Part shown: positions 23,393 to 37,509 of the stretch, piece after piece
Numbering within the stretch: the stretch's first letter is position 1
How the letters are laid out: the number at the start of each line of letters is the position of its first letter
From: Mycolicibacterium diernhoferi
GTDB lineage: Bacteria; Actinomycetota; Actinomycetes; Mycobacteriales; Mycobacteriaceae
Assembly (NCBI RefSeq): GCF_019456655.1
Contig: NZ_CP080332.1
Span: 5,828,001-5,892,000, forward strand
DNA length: 64,000 bases
Direction: 5' to 3'
Program-made: the position numbers and the translations under genes
The notes under the pieces: generated by a model
The model's database searches: none
Told to the model about the DNA's origin: nothing
The model's input: the letters and a program-made list of their open reading frames with translations, nothing else

Positions 23393-25561
23393 ATGGCCAC
23401 CGAGGACACCACGCACAAGACGCTGTGCGCGGTCTGCCACAACTGCTGCCCGATCGAGGTCGACGTCGTCGCGGGCCGGGCGGTGAAAGTGCGCGGAAAC
23501 AAAGCGAACCGGCACTATGACGGCTTCACCTGCGTCAAGGGCCGTGGCCAGCTCGAGTACCACTACTCACCGGACCGATTGCTGCAGTCGCTCAAGCGCG
23601 GCCCGGACGGCGGTTACGCACCGATCTCTTCGGCACAGGCGATGGACGAGATCGCGGCCCGGCTGCAGGGCCTGCTCGACGATCACGGGCCGCGTTCGAT
23701 CTCGGCGTACTTCGGGACCCAGGCCTTCCAGTCCGCGGGCGCGTCGATGCCGGTGATCAAAGGCTTCCTGGCCGGCATCGGTACCCCGATGGTGTTCGAA
23801 TCCGTCACCATCGACCAGCCCGGCAAGGCCATTGCCCCTGCACTGCACGGCATGTGGCTGGGTGGCCGCTACGGCCCCGACGAGGCCGATGTGCTGATGC
23901 TGATCGGCGCGAACCCGTTGGTCAGCATGCTGGGATTGCCGTTGGGAAATCACGGCAAATGGCTGACCCAGAAACTCGAGTCCGGCGGCCGGCTCATCGT
24001 CATCGACCCGCGCCGGACCGAAACCGCCCGTCGGGCCGAGCTTTTCCTGCAGCCGCTGCCGGGACATGACGTCGCCATCCTGGCGGCGATGATCAAGGTC
24101 ATCCTCGCCGAGGACCTCATCGACAGCCAGTTTGTGGCCGACAACGTCGTCGGATTGGCCGACCTGCGCGCTGCCGTAGAGCCGTTCGACCCCGGCACAG
24201 TTGCCGCGGCGGCCGATCTGGATCCCGACGATCTCGTGACGGCGGCCCGGATGTTCGCCGGCGCGTCCCGCGGGTACATCGACGCCGGGACCGGACCCAA
24301 TATGGCCCAGTCCGGGACGCTGCTGGAGTACCTGATCCTCAATCTCGGTGCGCTGTGCGGGAATCGACGCCGCGCCGGCGAGGTCGTCGCCGACCCGGTC
24401 TCGCTGTATCCGGCGCTGCCGGCGGTGGCCCAGGCGCTCCCGCCGTACCCGCCGAACGGGCTCGGGGAGGCCATGCGGGTCCGGGGCCTGAGCAACTCCG
24501 CGGCGGGGATGCCGGTGTCCGGGCTGGCCGAGGAGATCCTGACCCCCGGCGAGGGGCAGGTCCGCGCGCTGTTCAGCATCGGCGGCAACCCCATTGCCGC
24601 ATGGCCGGATCAGATCCGGACGGCCGAGGCGATGTCGGCTCTCGACCTGTTGGTGCAGATAGACCCGTTCATGTCCCACACGGCCCGCTATGCCGACTAC
24701 GTCATCGCCCCGCGAATGCCGCTCGAGACACCGCATGTCAGCCAGATTCTGGACTATCTGCAGGCCGCCGGGATCGGGCCGGGAGCTCCGTACGCCTACT
24801 ACGGGCCGGCCGTCCTCGACGCCCCCGAGGGCAGTGATCTGCTGACCGAATGGGAGTTCTTCTACGGTCTCGCGCAGCGGATGGACGTACAGATCGACGC
24901 CCCTCACCCACTGGGGGTGGTCGGGCCCGTCCCGCTGGACATGACGCACCCACCCACCGAGGAGGAACTGCTCGACATCGTGTGCCAGGGTTCACGGATT
25001 CCGTTGGACCTGGTCCGCGGCCATCCGGACGGGGTCGAGGGCGACCTCGCCGCCGAGCCCGCCACCGTCGTCGCGCCTGCCGATCCGAACGCCCCGACCC
25101 ATCTCGATGTCGCCAACCCGCAGATGCTGGTTGACCTCGCAGGCGCTGCCCACGACCTCGCGCGAGGCCACACCGCGGACATGATGTTGATCTCGCGGCG
25201 CGAAATGCACACCACCAATTCGTCTTACAACGCCATGGCTGCCCGCGGGGGACGCCGCCACAACCCGGCGTATCTGAATCCCGAGGACGCGGCCCGCCTC
25301 GGAGTGGCTCCCGACGAGCTGGTGTGCATCACCTCGCCGCGCGCCGCCGTCATCGCCATCGTGAGCCTCGACGAGTCCGTCAGACCGGGCGTGGTGTCGA
25401 TGAGCCACGCCTACGGCAACGCCTTCCCCGACGTGGATACGCCCACCCAGGACGGCGCCAGCACCGCGCGGTTGGCCGATGTCACCGTCGACTTCGACCG
25501 ATATTCGGGACAGCCGCGGATGAGCGCGATACCGGTCACCGTGACCCCGGCGCCGCGCTGA
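23393..25561 (+). CDS. Molybdopterin (bis-MGD) oxidoreductase of the formate dehydrogenase/DMSO reductase family
   Basis: The 722-residue protein has an N-terminal 4Fe-4S site (Cys12, Cys15, Cys19, Cys47; CAVCHNCCP...CVKG), then the three molybdopterin domains and a C-terminal dinucleotide-binding domain (NSSYNAMAARGGRRHNPAYL). There is no Tat signal, so it is cytoplasmic. At the usual Mo-ligand place I see ESVTIDQPGKAI, with Asp141 and no Cys, Sec or Ser; the ligand is therefore unclear. No electron-transfer subunit lies nearby. An AT-rich leader (about 23300-23335) precedes it. The substrate is unknown. Confidence 0.85.
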   Translation: MATEDTTHKTLCAVCHNCCPIEVDVVAGRAVKVRGNKANRHYDGFTCVKGRGQLEYHYSPDRLLQSLKRGPDGGYAPISSAQAMDEIAARLQGLLDDHGPRSISAYFGTQAFQSAGASMPVIKGFLAGIGTPMVFESVTIDQPGKAIAPALHGMWLGGRYGPDEADVLMLIGANPLVSMLGLPLGNHGKWLTQKLESGGRLIVIDPRRTETARRAELFLQPLPGHDVAILAAMIKVILAEDLIDSQFVADNVVGLADLRAAVEPFDPGTVAAAADLDPDDLVTAARMFAGASRGYIDAGTGPNMAQSGTLLEYLILNLGALCGNRRRAGEVVADPVSLYPALPAVAQALPPYPPNGLGEAMRVRGLSNSAAGMPVSGLAEEILTPGEGQVRALFSIGGNPIAAWPDQIRTAEAMSALDLLVQIDPFMSHTARYADYVIAPRMPLETPHVSQILDYLQAAGIGPGAPYAYYGPAVLDAPEGSDLLTEWEFFYGLAQRMDVQIDAPHPLGVVGPVPLDMTHPPTEEELLDIVCQGSRIPLDLVRGHPDGVEGDLAAEPATVVAPADPNAPTHLDVANPQMLVDLAGAAHDLARGHTADMMLISRREMHTTNSSYNAMAARGGRRHNPAYLNPEDAARLGVAPDELVCITSPRAAVIAIVSLDESVRPGVVSMSHAYGNAFPDVDTPTQDGASTARLADVTVDFDRYSGQPRMSAIPVTVTPAPR

Positions 25562-25603
25562 GCGGCAAGGAATTTCTTCCCCCCGCTGCGTCGTTGCCCA
25601 AGT

Positions 25604-26479
25604 GTGGACTTTGCCTTCAAAACCTCACCGCAGAACACGACCTGGTCCGACATGCTGGCCATCTGGAAGGCCGCGGACGATATCGACGTCTACCAGTCCG
25701 GCTGGACGTTCGATCACTTCTATCCGATCTTCTCCGACTCGACCGGCCCCTGCCTCGAGGGCTGGACCACGCTGACCGCACTGGCCCAGGCCACCGAGCG
25801 GCTCCGGGTCGGCGTGCTGGTGACCGGTATCCATTACCGCCACCCGGCGGTGCTGGCCAATATGGCCTCGGCGCTGGACATCATCTCGGGTGGCCGCCTG
25901 GAACTCGGCATCGGCGCCGGCTGGAACGAGGAGGAGTCCGGCGCCTACGGCATCGAGCTGGGCAGCATCAGGGAGCGTTTCGACCGCTTCGAGGAGGCCT
26001 GCGAGATCCTCAAGGGGCTGCTCAGCCAGGAGACCGTGACCTTCGACGGAAAGTTCTATCAGCTCAAGGACGCCCGCAACGAGCCCAAGGGTCCACAGCA
26101 GCCACACCCGCCGTTCTGCATCGGCGGTAGCGGCGAAAAGCGCACCCTCAAGATCACCGCCAAGTACGCCGACCACTGGAACTTCGTGGGCGGCCCGCCC
26201 GAGGAGTTCGCCCGCAAGCGCGACGTGCTGGCCGCGCACTGCGCCGACATCGGCCGGGATCCGAAGGAGATAACCCTGTCCGCGCACGTCCGATTGGGCG
26301 AGGACCGCGACTACGCGAAGGTGATCGACGAGGCGGCCGCACTCGGCGCCGAGGGCCTGGATCTGGCGATCATCTACCTGCCGCCGCCGTATGACACCGC
26401 GGTGCTGGAGCCGCTCGCCGAGGCCATCCGCGATTCCGGGCTCGCTACCGGCACCCAGAAACTGACGGTCACGAAATAA
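25604..26479 (+). CDS. LLM-class F420-dependent oxidoreductase
   Basis: The 291-residue protein has the luciferase-like TIM-barrel pattern of actinobacterial F420 enzymes: GWTTLTALAQATERLRVGVLV, HPAVLANMASALDIISGGRL, LGIGAGWNEEE and a late IGGSGEKRTLKITAKYADHW. It should use F420 for hydride transfer. The GTG at 25604 begins 42 nt after the molybdoenzyme, so co-transcription is likely. The substrate cannot be told from sequence. Confidence 0.88.
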   Translation: MDFAFKTSPQNTTWSDMLAIWKAADDIDVYQSGWTFDHFYPIFSDSTGPCLEGWTTLTALAQATERLRVGVLVTGIHYRHPAVLANMASALDIISGGRLELGIGAGWNEEESGAYGIELGSIRERFDRFEEACEILKGLLSQETVTFDGKFYQLKDARNEPKGPQQPHPPFCIGGSGEKRTLKITAKYADHWNFVGGPPEEFARKRDVLAAHCADIGRDPKEITLSAHVRLGEDRDYAKVIDEAAALGAEGLDLAIIYLPPPYDTAVLEPLAEAIRDSGLATGTQKLTVTK

Positions 26480-26499
26480 TCACGATTTGGCAAACGCCT

Positions 26500-26533
26500 G
26501 CCGCGGGGGTCGCCAGCACTGGGCCCTCGCGGC
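26500..26533. terminator. Hairpin after the F420 oxidoreductase
   Basis: GCCGCGGGGG (from 26500) pairs with the segment ending CCTCGCGGC (26533) with one wobble, giving a stem of about 11 bp between two convergent genes. No clear U-tract is present. Confidence 0.4.
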
Positions 26534-26544
26534 GGACGGGCCGA

Positions 26545-26685
26545 TCAGACGCCGTAGCGCATTAACTCGGCGGGCGTGATGAGACGTTCGCGCTTAGCTG
26601 GAAACTCGCGGCTGCGCACTGGGTGACGAAGCCACGACCAGGCGATTCGACTCATCCGGGACCGTGAATTGGGGTTGTTGTACAC
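26545..26685 (-). CDS. 46-aa basic small protein
   Basis: A GTG at 26685 preceded 8 nt upstream by AGGAG (complement of 26694-26698) opens a 46-codon frame: YNNPNSRSRMSRIAWSWLRH then PVRSREFPAKRERLITPAEL to the end. It is strongly basic in the middle with an amphipathic Trp-containing helix. The frame extends upstream to 26730 without a ribosome site. The slot, between the F420 gene and gltD, is near where M. tuberculosis has Rv3857c. I do not recognise the family. Confidence 0.5.
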   Translation of the reverse strand: MYNNPNSRSRMSRIAWSWLRHPVRSREFPAKRERLITPAELMRYGV

Positions 26686-26843
26686 GGCAGAAACTCCTGC
26701 GTTCGGCGAATAGCTGCACCGTGGGGTCACTTTACCCGCACGACCCCTGCGCCACCATTAGATACCTGTGACGCGGCTAACACCACGAGGCGCGCCGACC
26801 GAAAAATCTGATGTTTCTGCCGTGACAGAAGTTGCTGATACGC

Positions 26844-32895
<6,052 letters not shown>

Positions 32896-33404
32896 CGGCA
32901 AGCCCACCTGACCTTTACTCTCAAAGCCCCAGAGGGGCTTCATGTACTGCCGACTGTCTCCAGCGGCATACCGGCGGTCACCGGCTTGGCGATTGCGGTG
33001 CCTTCGTGCTGCACTGAACGACGGATTTGTCCCGCTCGCCACAAGTGATCAAAACGATATGACAAACACCGGGTGACGTGCCAACTTAGCCAGGCCTAAG
33101 TAGGGTGCCGCGCACGTCGGTCGGGACGGGCCGCCCCAGATCGATTCCGGACGGCAATCACGCTGGCCACGAAGGGTTTTCGGGTATTCCGCGACCCTCC
33201 GACCGCCCCGCTCGACTCGGCGGCCAAACGAGACCCTCGTCACACCCGTTTGCTATTCCTAAATTCAGGAGCTCTGAACTGGGATGATACGGAATCCGTT
33301 GTTAGCTGAAAGACTGGTCGGATTCTTAGAGATCTGACGTGGATCCGCGATTGCATACCCCTGCGGGGTAAGCCCCCGACGGGGCGGCGCGAAGCTGGTC
33401 CTCG
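32896..33404. other. 509-bp divergent intergenic region (gltB / thioesterase)
   Basis: I see no gene here. It contains the leader of gltB, the palindrome ACTTAG-N6-CTAAGT (33084-33101), and tandem small hairpins TACCCC-TGC-GGGGTA (33356-33370) and GCCCC-N4-GGGGC (33372-33385) directly before the thioesterase gene. AT content is raised around 33250-33330. Confidence 0.6.
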
Positions 33405-34214
33405 ATGACATATCCGCAGACCACCCCACCCGGCCGCTTCGGAATCGTCAACGTCGAAACCGGCCCCACGACGTTCGCCGCCAGCATGCCGGTCGACGGC
33501 ATGCTGAATCCGTTCACAGGTTCGCCCTCGCTGGCGTCGCTGGCGGTGCTCGTGGACCACATCGCCGGCTTCGCCAATCACGCCCGACGGCCCGACAACC
33601 ACTGGACGGTATCCAGTGAACTGGCGCTGGAATTCACCCCGGATGCCCAGTTCACCGTCGCCCAGGAGCCTGCGGAGCCGGTGCTCGCCGTCAGCCGGCC
33701 GGTGGGCGGCGCGGGCCGCACGTCACTGTCGGAGTGCACGCTGTCCCACCACGGTGTGGAGATCGGTCTCGCGACGGTGCGCACCTTCTACATCACCGCG
33801 GCCGTGCACACCCCGGGCGCGTTCGAGCACTCGACCGAGCCCGCGGAGCCGCTGCCCGACAGCCTGGCCGGGCTGCTCGCCGTCGAGGTGGCCGAGACCG
33901 CCGGGGCCGGGCCGGTGCTGCGTCAGCTGGAGAACTCGGCGGTGAACAACAGCCTGGGCGCGGTCCACGGTGGCGTGGCGGCGGCGGGTCTGGAGCTGGT
34001 GGCGTCCGCGGCGCTGAATGCCGGCCGGACGGAAACGCCGCTGGTGACCGCGTCGCTGCGGATCAACTACCTGCGCCGACTCGTCGGCGGCGGCCGGTCC
34101 CATTACACCGCCACCGCGCTGCACGCCGGCCGCAGCAGCGGTGTCGCCGAGGCCCACGGTATCGGCGACGACGGCAAGCCGGCCCTGACCGCCCGACTCA
34201 CCGCCTACCGCTGA
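33405..34214 (+). CDS. Double-hotdog thioesterase-like protein
   Basis: The 269-residue protein appears to contain two hotdog folds. The second shows the PaaI-type pattern VNNSLGAVHGGVAAAGLELVA (about residues 178-198), with the Asn/His-Gly-Gly core of acyl-CoA thioesterases, and a matching strand region TASLRINYLRRLV. It probably hydrolyses an acyl-CoA or is an inactive relative. It stands alone between gltB and aqpZ. Two small hairpins sit just before its ATG. Confidence 0.75.
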   Translation: MTYPQTTPPGRFGIVNVETGPTTFAASMPVDGMLNPFTGSPSLASLAVLVDHIAGFANHARRPDNHWTVSSELALEFTPDAQFTVAQEPAEPVLAVSRPVGGAGRTSLSECTLSHHGVEIGLATVRTFYITAAVHTPGAFEHSTEPAEPLPDSLAGLLAVEVAETAGAGPVLRQLENSAVNNSLGAVHGGVAAAGLELVASAALNAGRTETPLVTASLRINYLRRLVGGGRSHYTATALHAGRSSGVAEAHGIGDDGKPALTARLTAYR

Positions 34215-34326
34215 GAATGACCAGCAAACATCGCTGCCAGACAGTTATTTGACGATAGTCACCCTCGTCCGTGAAATCCGTGGAATTCTCGCCCCGTAGG
34301 TTCATTTACAGCGAAGGGCAGGGGCA

Positions 34327-35106
34327 ATGTCCACTCGAACAATGACCACCCCCACGATGTCTCACAGACTGGCGGCCGAGTTCATCGGCACGTTCTGGCT
34401 CGTTCTCGGCGGCTGCGGCAGCGCCGTGTTCGCGGCCAAGTTCCTGGCCGATGACGGCATTTCGCTCGGCATCGGGTTTCTCGGTGTCGCACTCGCTTTC
34501 GGCCTGACCGTGCTCACCGGCGTGTATGCCTTCGGCACCATTTCCGGGGGCCATTTCAATCCCGCGGTCACCCTCGGCGCGGCGTTGGCCAAACGGGTCG
34601 AATGGGCGGCCGTGGTGCCCTACTGGATCACCCAGGTGATCGGCGGATTCGCGGCCGGCGCAGTGATTTACGTCATCGCCGGAGGTAAGGAAGGGTGGAC
34701 GGCCACCGGCAACATGGCCGCCAACGGATTCGGCGACCACTCCCCCGGCGGTTACTCGATGGTCTCGGTCCTCATCACCGAGGTCGTGCTGACCTGCATC
34801 TTCCTGCTGGTGATCCTGGGCTCCACCGATAACCGGGCACCGAAGGGCTTCGCGGGCTTGTCCATCGGGTTGACCTTGACCCTGATCCACCTGATCTCGA
34901 TCCCGATCTCGAATACCTCGGTCAACCCCGCCCGGTCCACCGGCGTCGCCTTCTTCAACGGCGACGGCGCACCGGGCCAGCTGTGGCTGTTCTGGGTCGC
35001 CCCGCTGGTCGGTGCCGCCATCGCCGGTGTCGCGTACCCGCTGTTGTTCGGTGTCGCAGAGGAACTCGCGGACCGTCCGGTTCGCGAGGACACTCTCGAC
35101 AACTAG
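34327..35106 (+). CDS. aqpZ: Aquaporin Z
   Basis: The 259-residue channel has six membrane helices and two NPA boxes ([11 protein letters not shown], residues 78-80; [11 protein letters not shown], residues 200-202). His188 and Arg203 of the aromatic/arginine filter identify the water-selective AqpZ subgroup rather than a glycerol facilitator. A start at 34327 or at the in-frame ATGs 34342/34357 is possible; an AGGGGC-type ribosome site precedes the first. The C-terminal tail is acidic. It converges on dps with 3 nt between stops. Confidence 0.92.
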   Translation: MSTRTMTTPTMSHRLAAEFIGTFWLVLGGCGSAVFAAKFLADDGISLGIGFLGVALAFGLTVLTGVYAFGTISGGHFNPAVTLGAALAKRVEWAAVVPYWITQVIGGFAAGAVIYVIAGGKEGWTATGNMAANGFGDHSPGGYSMVSVLITEVVLTCIFLLVILGSTDNRAPKGFAGLSIGLTLTLIHLISIPISNTSVNPARSTGVAFFNGDGAPGQLWLFWVAPLVGAAIAGVAYPLLFGVAEELADRPVREDTLDN

Positions 35107-35109
35107 CGG

Positions 35110-35652
35110 TTACTGGCGCGCGCTGCTCGCGGCACCCTTCTCGGTGTCCTGGCCGGCGTGCGCCAGTTCCCCGCCCGAGCTCTCCAGATGCGCGCGCACG
35201 AACCACTGGAACTTCTCCAGTTCGGCGGAGTGGCCGATCAGCATGTCCTGGGAGACCAGGTCGATGTCATCGAGCCGCTGGATCACCTTGCGGGTGTCCT
35301 CGATGATGCCGGTGTACACCAGATCCACCGCCGCCAAGTGCGCCTGGACGTTGTCACGGCCGACCGAGTAGTCATCCCAGGTGCGGTCCTTGATGATCGC
35401 GCCGGGCGTGCCCTTGGGCGAACCGCCCAGCGTCGCAATCCGTTCGGCTACCTCGTCGGCGTATCCGCGAACCAGTTCCACCTGGGGATCGATCATCTCG
35501 TGAACACCGATGAAGTTCGGGCCCACCACGTTCCAGTGCACGTGCTTGAGGGTCAGATGAAGATCGTTGTAGGTGCTGAGCTGTTTCTGCAGCAACTCGG
35601 CGACTTCGGCACCTTCCTTGTCGGACAACCCGGGGATGGTGAACGCAGTCAT
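35110..35652 (-). CDS. dps: DNA-binding ferritin-like protein Dps
   Basis: The 180-residue protein is very close to M. smegmatis Dps1 (LSTYNDLHLTLKHVHWNVVG). The inter-subunit ferroxidase residues are present: His39, Asp66 and Glu70. The basic/flexible C-terminal tail implicated in DNA binding follows residue 160. It stores iron and protects DNA in stationary phase. The second of two adjacent ATGs (35652) is chosen because GAAGGAG gives it a better spacing. Confidence 0.95.
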   Translation of the reverse strand: MTAFTIPGLSDKEGAEVAELLQKQLSTYNDLHLTLKHVHWNVVGPNFIGVHEMIDPQVELVRGYADEVAERIATLGGSPKGTPGAIIKDRTWDDYSVGRDNVQAHLAAVDLVYTGIIEDTRKVIQRLDDIDLVSQDMLIGHSAELEKFQWFVRAHLESSGGELAHAGQDTEKGAASSARQ

Positions 35653-35697
35653 CATGACTCCTTCGAATCGGGGGTAGGTCGTGTCTCCCAGCCAGGC

Positions 35698-35725
35698 ATA
35701 CCCCCGAAGACGGGTCCATAATCAC
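35698..35725 (-). promoter_or_regulatory. Candidate SigF-type promoter of dps
   Basis: On the minus strand GTGATT (35725-35720) and GGGTAT (35703-35698) are spaced by 16 nt. GGGTAT is the typical mycobacterial SigF -10; the -35 is a weak match. The -35 overlaps the stop codon of the upstream glycosylase gene. Dps of M. smegmatis is known to be driven by stress sigma factors. Confidence 0.4.
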
Positions 35726-36618
35726 AGCGCGCGCAGGTCGGGGATCGGCGCCCGGGGGCCGCGACGCTGCCGAACCGCCAGCCCACTGGCTTCCAACAAC
35801 CGCACCGCCCGATGCCGGTGCGGCCGTATCGGTTCGAGCAGGGTCACCATCTCCGCGTCGTCGATGGGCCTGCCCAACAGGCACAGCCCGACAAGCTTGG
35901 CCAGGTGGTAGTCGCCGACCGACAGCGCATCGGGATCACCGAAGGCGCGCTGCATCGTCTCGGCGGCTGTCCACACCCCGACCCCGGGCAACGAGGTCAG
36001 ACCGGCCGCCGCCTTCTCGCGATCCAGCCGCTCCAACGCGTCGGCTCGCTGGGCGCAGCCCACCACGGTGCGGGCCCGGCCCGGGTCGACGTTGGCCAGC
36101 TGGAATTCCCAGGACGGAATGCGCCGCCACACGTCGGCCGCCGGCGGCACCCGCATGCCCGACGGGGCCGGACCGGGTGCCGGGGCGCCGAACTTGGTGG
36201 TCAGCAGCCGCCACGCACGGAAGGCATCCTTGCCGTACACCCGCTGCTCCAGGATCGCGGGGATCAGGGCCTCCAGGACCCGTCCGGTCCGGCCCAGCCG
36301 CAGGTGCGGCACCCGCCGGTGGGCCGCGGCGACCGTCGGTTCCACCGGATCGAAGCCGGTCCTGTCGTCTTCGGTGCCGAGCAGGGCGCCCAGCCCATCC
36401 AGGAACTCGGCGGCCCCGGGACCCCATGCCTCACATTCCACGGTGTCGACGGCCGTCTTACGGATCCGCCCGGTCACCGCGCCGGTGCGGGTCAACGATG
36501 TCCGCCAGGTGTCCGCGCCGATCACCCGGAAGCACGGATCGCCGCTGCCCCGGCGCAGCGGTGCCAGCGTCAGGGCCGGACTCACGGGTCCGTCGAAGGT
36601 CACGGTCGCGGTCGGCAC
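35722..36618 (-). CDS. AlkA-like DNA-3-methyladenine glycosylase
   Basis: The 298-residue protein has an N-terminal beta-rich domain and a C-terminal HhH-GPD repair domain (LTSLPGVGVWTAAETMQRAF, about residues 205-225), followed by the catalytic Asp region GDPDALSVGDYHLAKLVG. This is the AlkA family of base-excision glycosylases removing alkylated purines. The start is the GTG at 36618. It resembles Rv0142 of M. tuberculosis. There is no Ada-type methyltransferase gene nearby. Confidence 0.8.
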   Translation of the reverse strand: MPTATVTFDGPVSPALTLAPLRRGSGDPCFRVIGADTWRTSLTRTGAVTGRIRKTAVDTVECEAWGPGAAEFLDGLGALLGTEDDRTGFDPVEPTVAAAHRRVPHLRLGRTGRVLEALIPAILEQRVYGKDAFRAWRLLTTKFGAPAPGPAPSGMRVPPAADVWRRIPSWEFQLANVDPGRARTVVGCAQRADALERLDREKAAAGLTSLPGVGVWTAAETMQRAFGDPDALSVGDYHLAKLVGLCLLGRPIDDAEMVTLLEPIRPHRHRAVRLLEASGLAVRQRRGPRAPIPDLRAL

Positions 36619-36627
36619 CTCACCAAT

Positions 36628-36987
36628 CTAGGACAGCGTGATCTGTGCCTTGTCCGGGTAGAAGGCCACCGTCCCGGCGATCTCGGCCACCGCCGGGTAG
36701 GGCTGCTCGTAGGCCCACACGGCGTCCTGCACACCGGCGGCGTGGTAGTAACTCGCCTCACCCTTGTACGGGCAGTAGCTGGTCGTCTCGCTGCGGACCA
36801 GTGCCGCAGGCTGCACATCGGCCAGCGGGATGTACTGCACGGCCGGGTAGCTGGCCTCCTGCAACGTCACGGCGCGGTCCGTCTCGGCCACCACGGTGCC
36901 GTCGACGCTGACGGTGACGTGCCGGCCGGTCGGCGTCACGGTGATCGGATGCTCGGCGGTCGGCTGCAGGACGGGACGCTCGCTCAT
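36628..36987 (-). CDS. DUF427-family protein
   Basis: The 119-residue cytoplasmic protein shows the DUF427 pattern: VTVDGTVVAET, then YPAVQYIPLADV, TTSYCPYKGEASYYH and VWAYEQPYPAVAEIAGTVAF. The family is widespread and of unknown biochemical role. The ATG at 36987 starts the conserved domain; a long upstream open frame antisense to the SRPBCC gene is spurious. It ends 9 nt before the glycosylase gene, so the two are likely co-transcribed. Resembles Rv0140. Confidence 0.85.
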   Translation of the reverse strand: MSERPVLQPTAEHPITVTPTGRHVTVSVDGTVVAETDRAVTLQEASYPAVQYIPLADVQPAALVRSETTSYCPYKGEASYYHAAGVQDAVWAYEQPYPAVAEIAGTVAFYPDKAQITLS

Positions 36988-37050
36988 GCAGCGCACAACA
37001 CCGGCCGGCTGACAGTGATTCCCGCCACGGCGGATCGTTACGATCAGCGC

Positions 37051-37509
37051 ATGACCGAACCCGTGTCCGATTCTGTGACGATCGCCGCCGACCCTCAGAC
37101 GGTGTATGCGCTGATCACCGACCTGCCGACGTTGGCCTCGCTGGCCGAGGAGGCATACGCCATGCACTGGAAGAAGGGTTCGGCCGCGACCCCCGGAGCG
37201 GTGTTCAAGGGTGAGAACCGCAACGGCTCGAAGTCCTGGGCCACCACCTGCACCGTCACCCACGCGCTGCCGGCCCAGCGATTCGCCTTCGATGTGAAGG
37301 CGGCCGTGCTGCCGATCGCGCACTGGCGTTACGACATCGCCGCGACCGACGGCGGCTGCACGGTCACCGAGTCCACCTGGGACCGCCGGCCGGGCTGGTT
37401 CAAGAAGGTCGCCGGCCTGGCCACCGGGATCAGCGACCGCGACGGCGCCAACGCCGAGCACATCCGGCTGACGTTGCAGCGCCTCAAGGAGCGCGCCGAG
37501 CGAGGCTAA
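37051..37509 (+). CDS. SRPBCC / polyketide cyclase-like protein
   Basis: The 152-residue protein (MTEPVSDSVTIAADPQTVYA) has the START-like/SRPBCC pattern: an N-terminal strand with an AD-x-x-x-V/Y-x-x-I/L turn, a central WKKGSAATPGAVFKGENR segment, and a long C-terminal helix. Such proteins bind hydrophobic ligands; no specific ligand can be named. It overlaps the convergent FAD enzyme gene by 4 bp. Confidence 0.78.
   Translation: MTEPVSDSVTIAADPQTVYALITDLPTLASLAEEAYAMHWKKGSAATPGAVFKGENRNGSKSWATTCTVTHALPAQRFAFDVKAAVLPIAHWRYDIAATDGGCTVTESTWDRRPGWFKKVAGLATGISDRDGANAEHIRLTLQRLKERAERG

Noticed and set aside
23567..24949. 460-codon minus-strand frame
   Set aside because: Shadow of the molybdoenzyme gene, whose Fe-S and pterin motifs lie on the plus strand.
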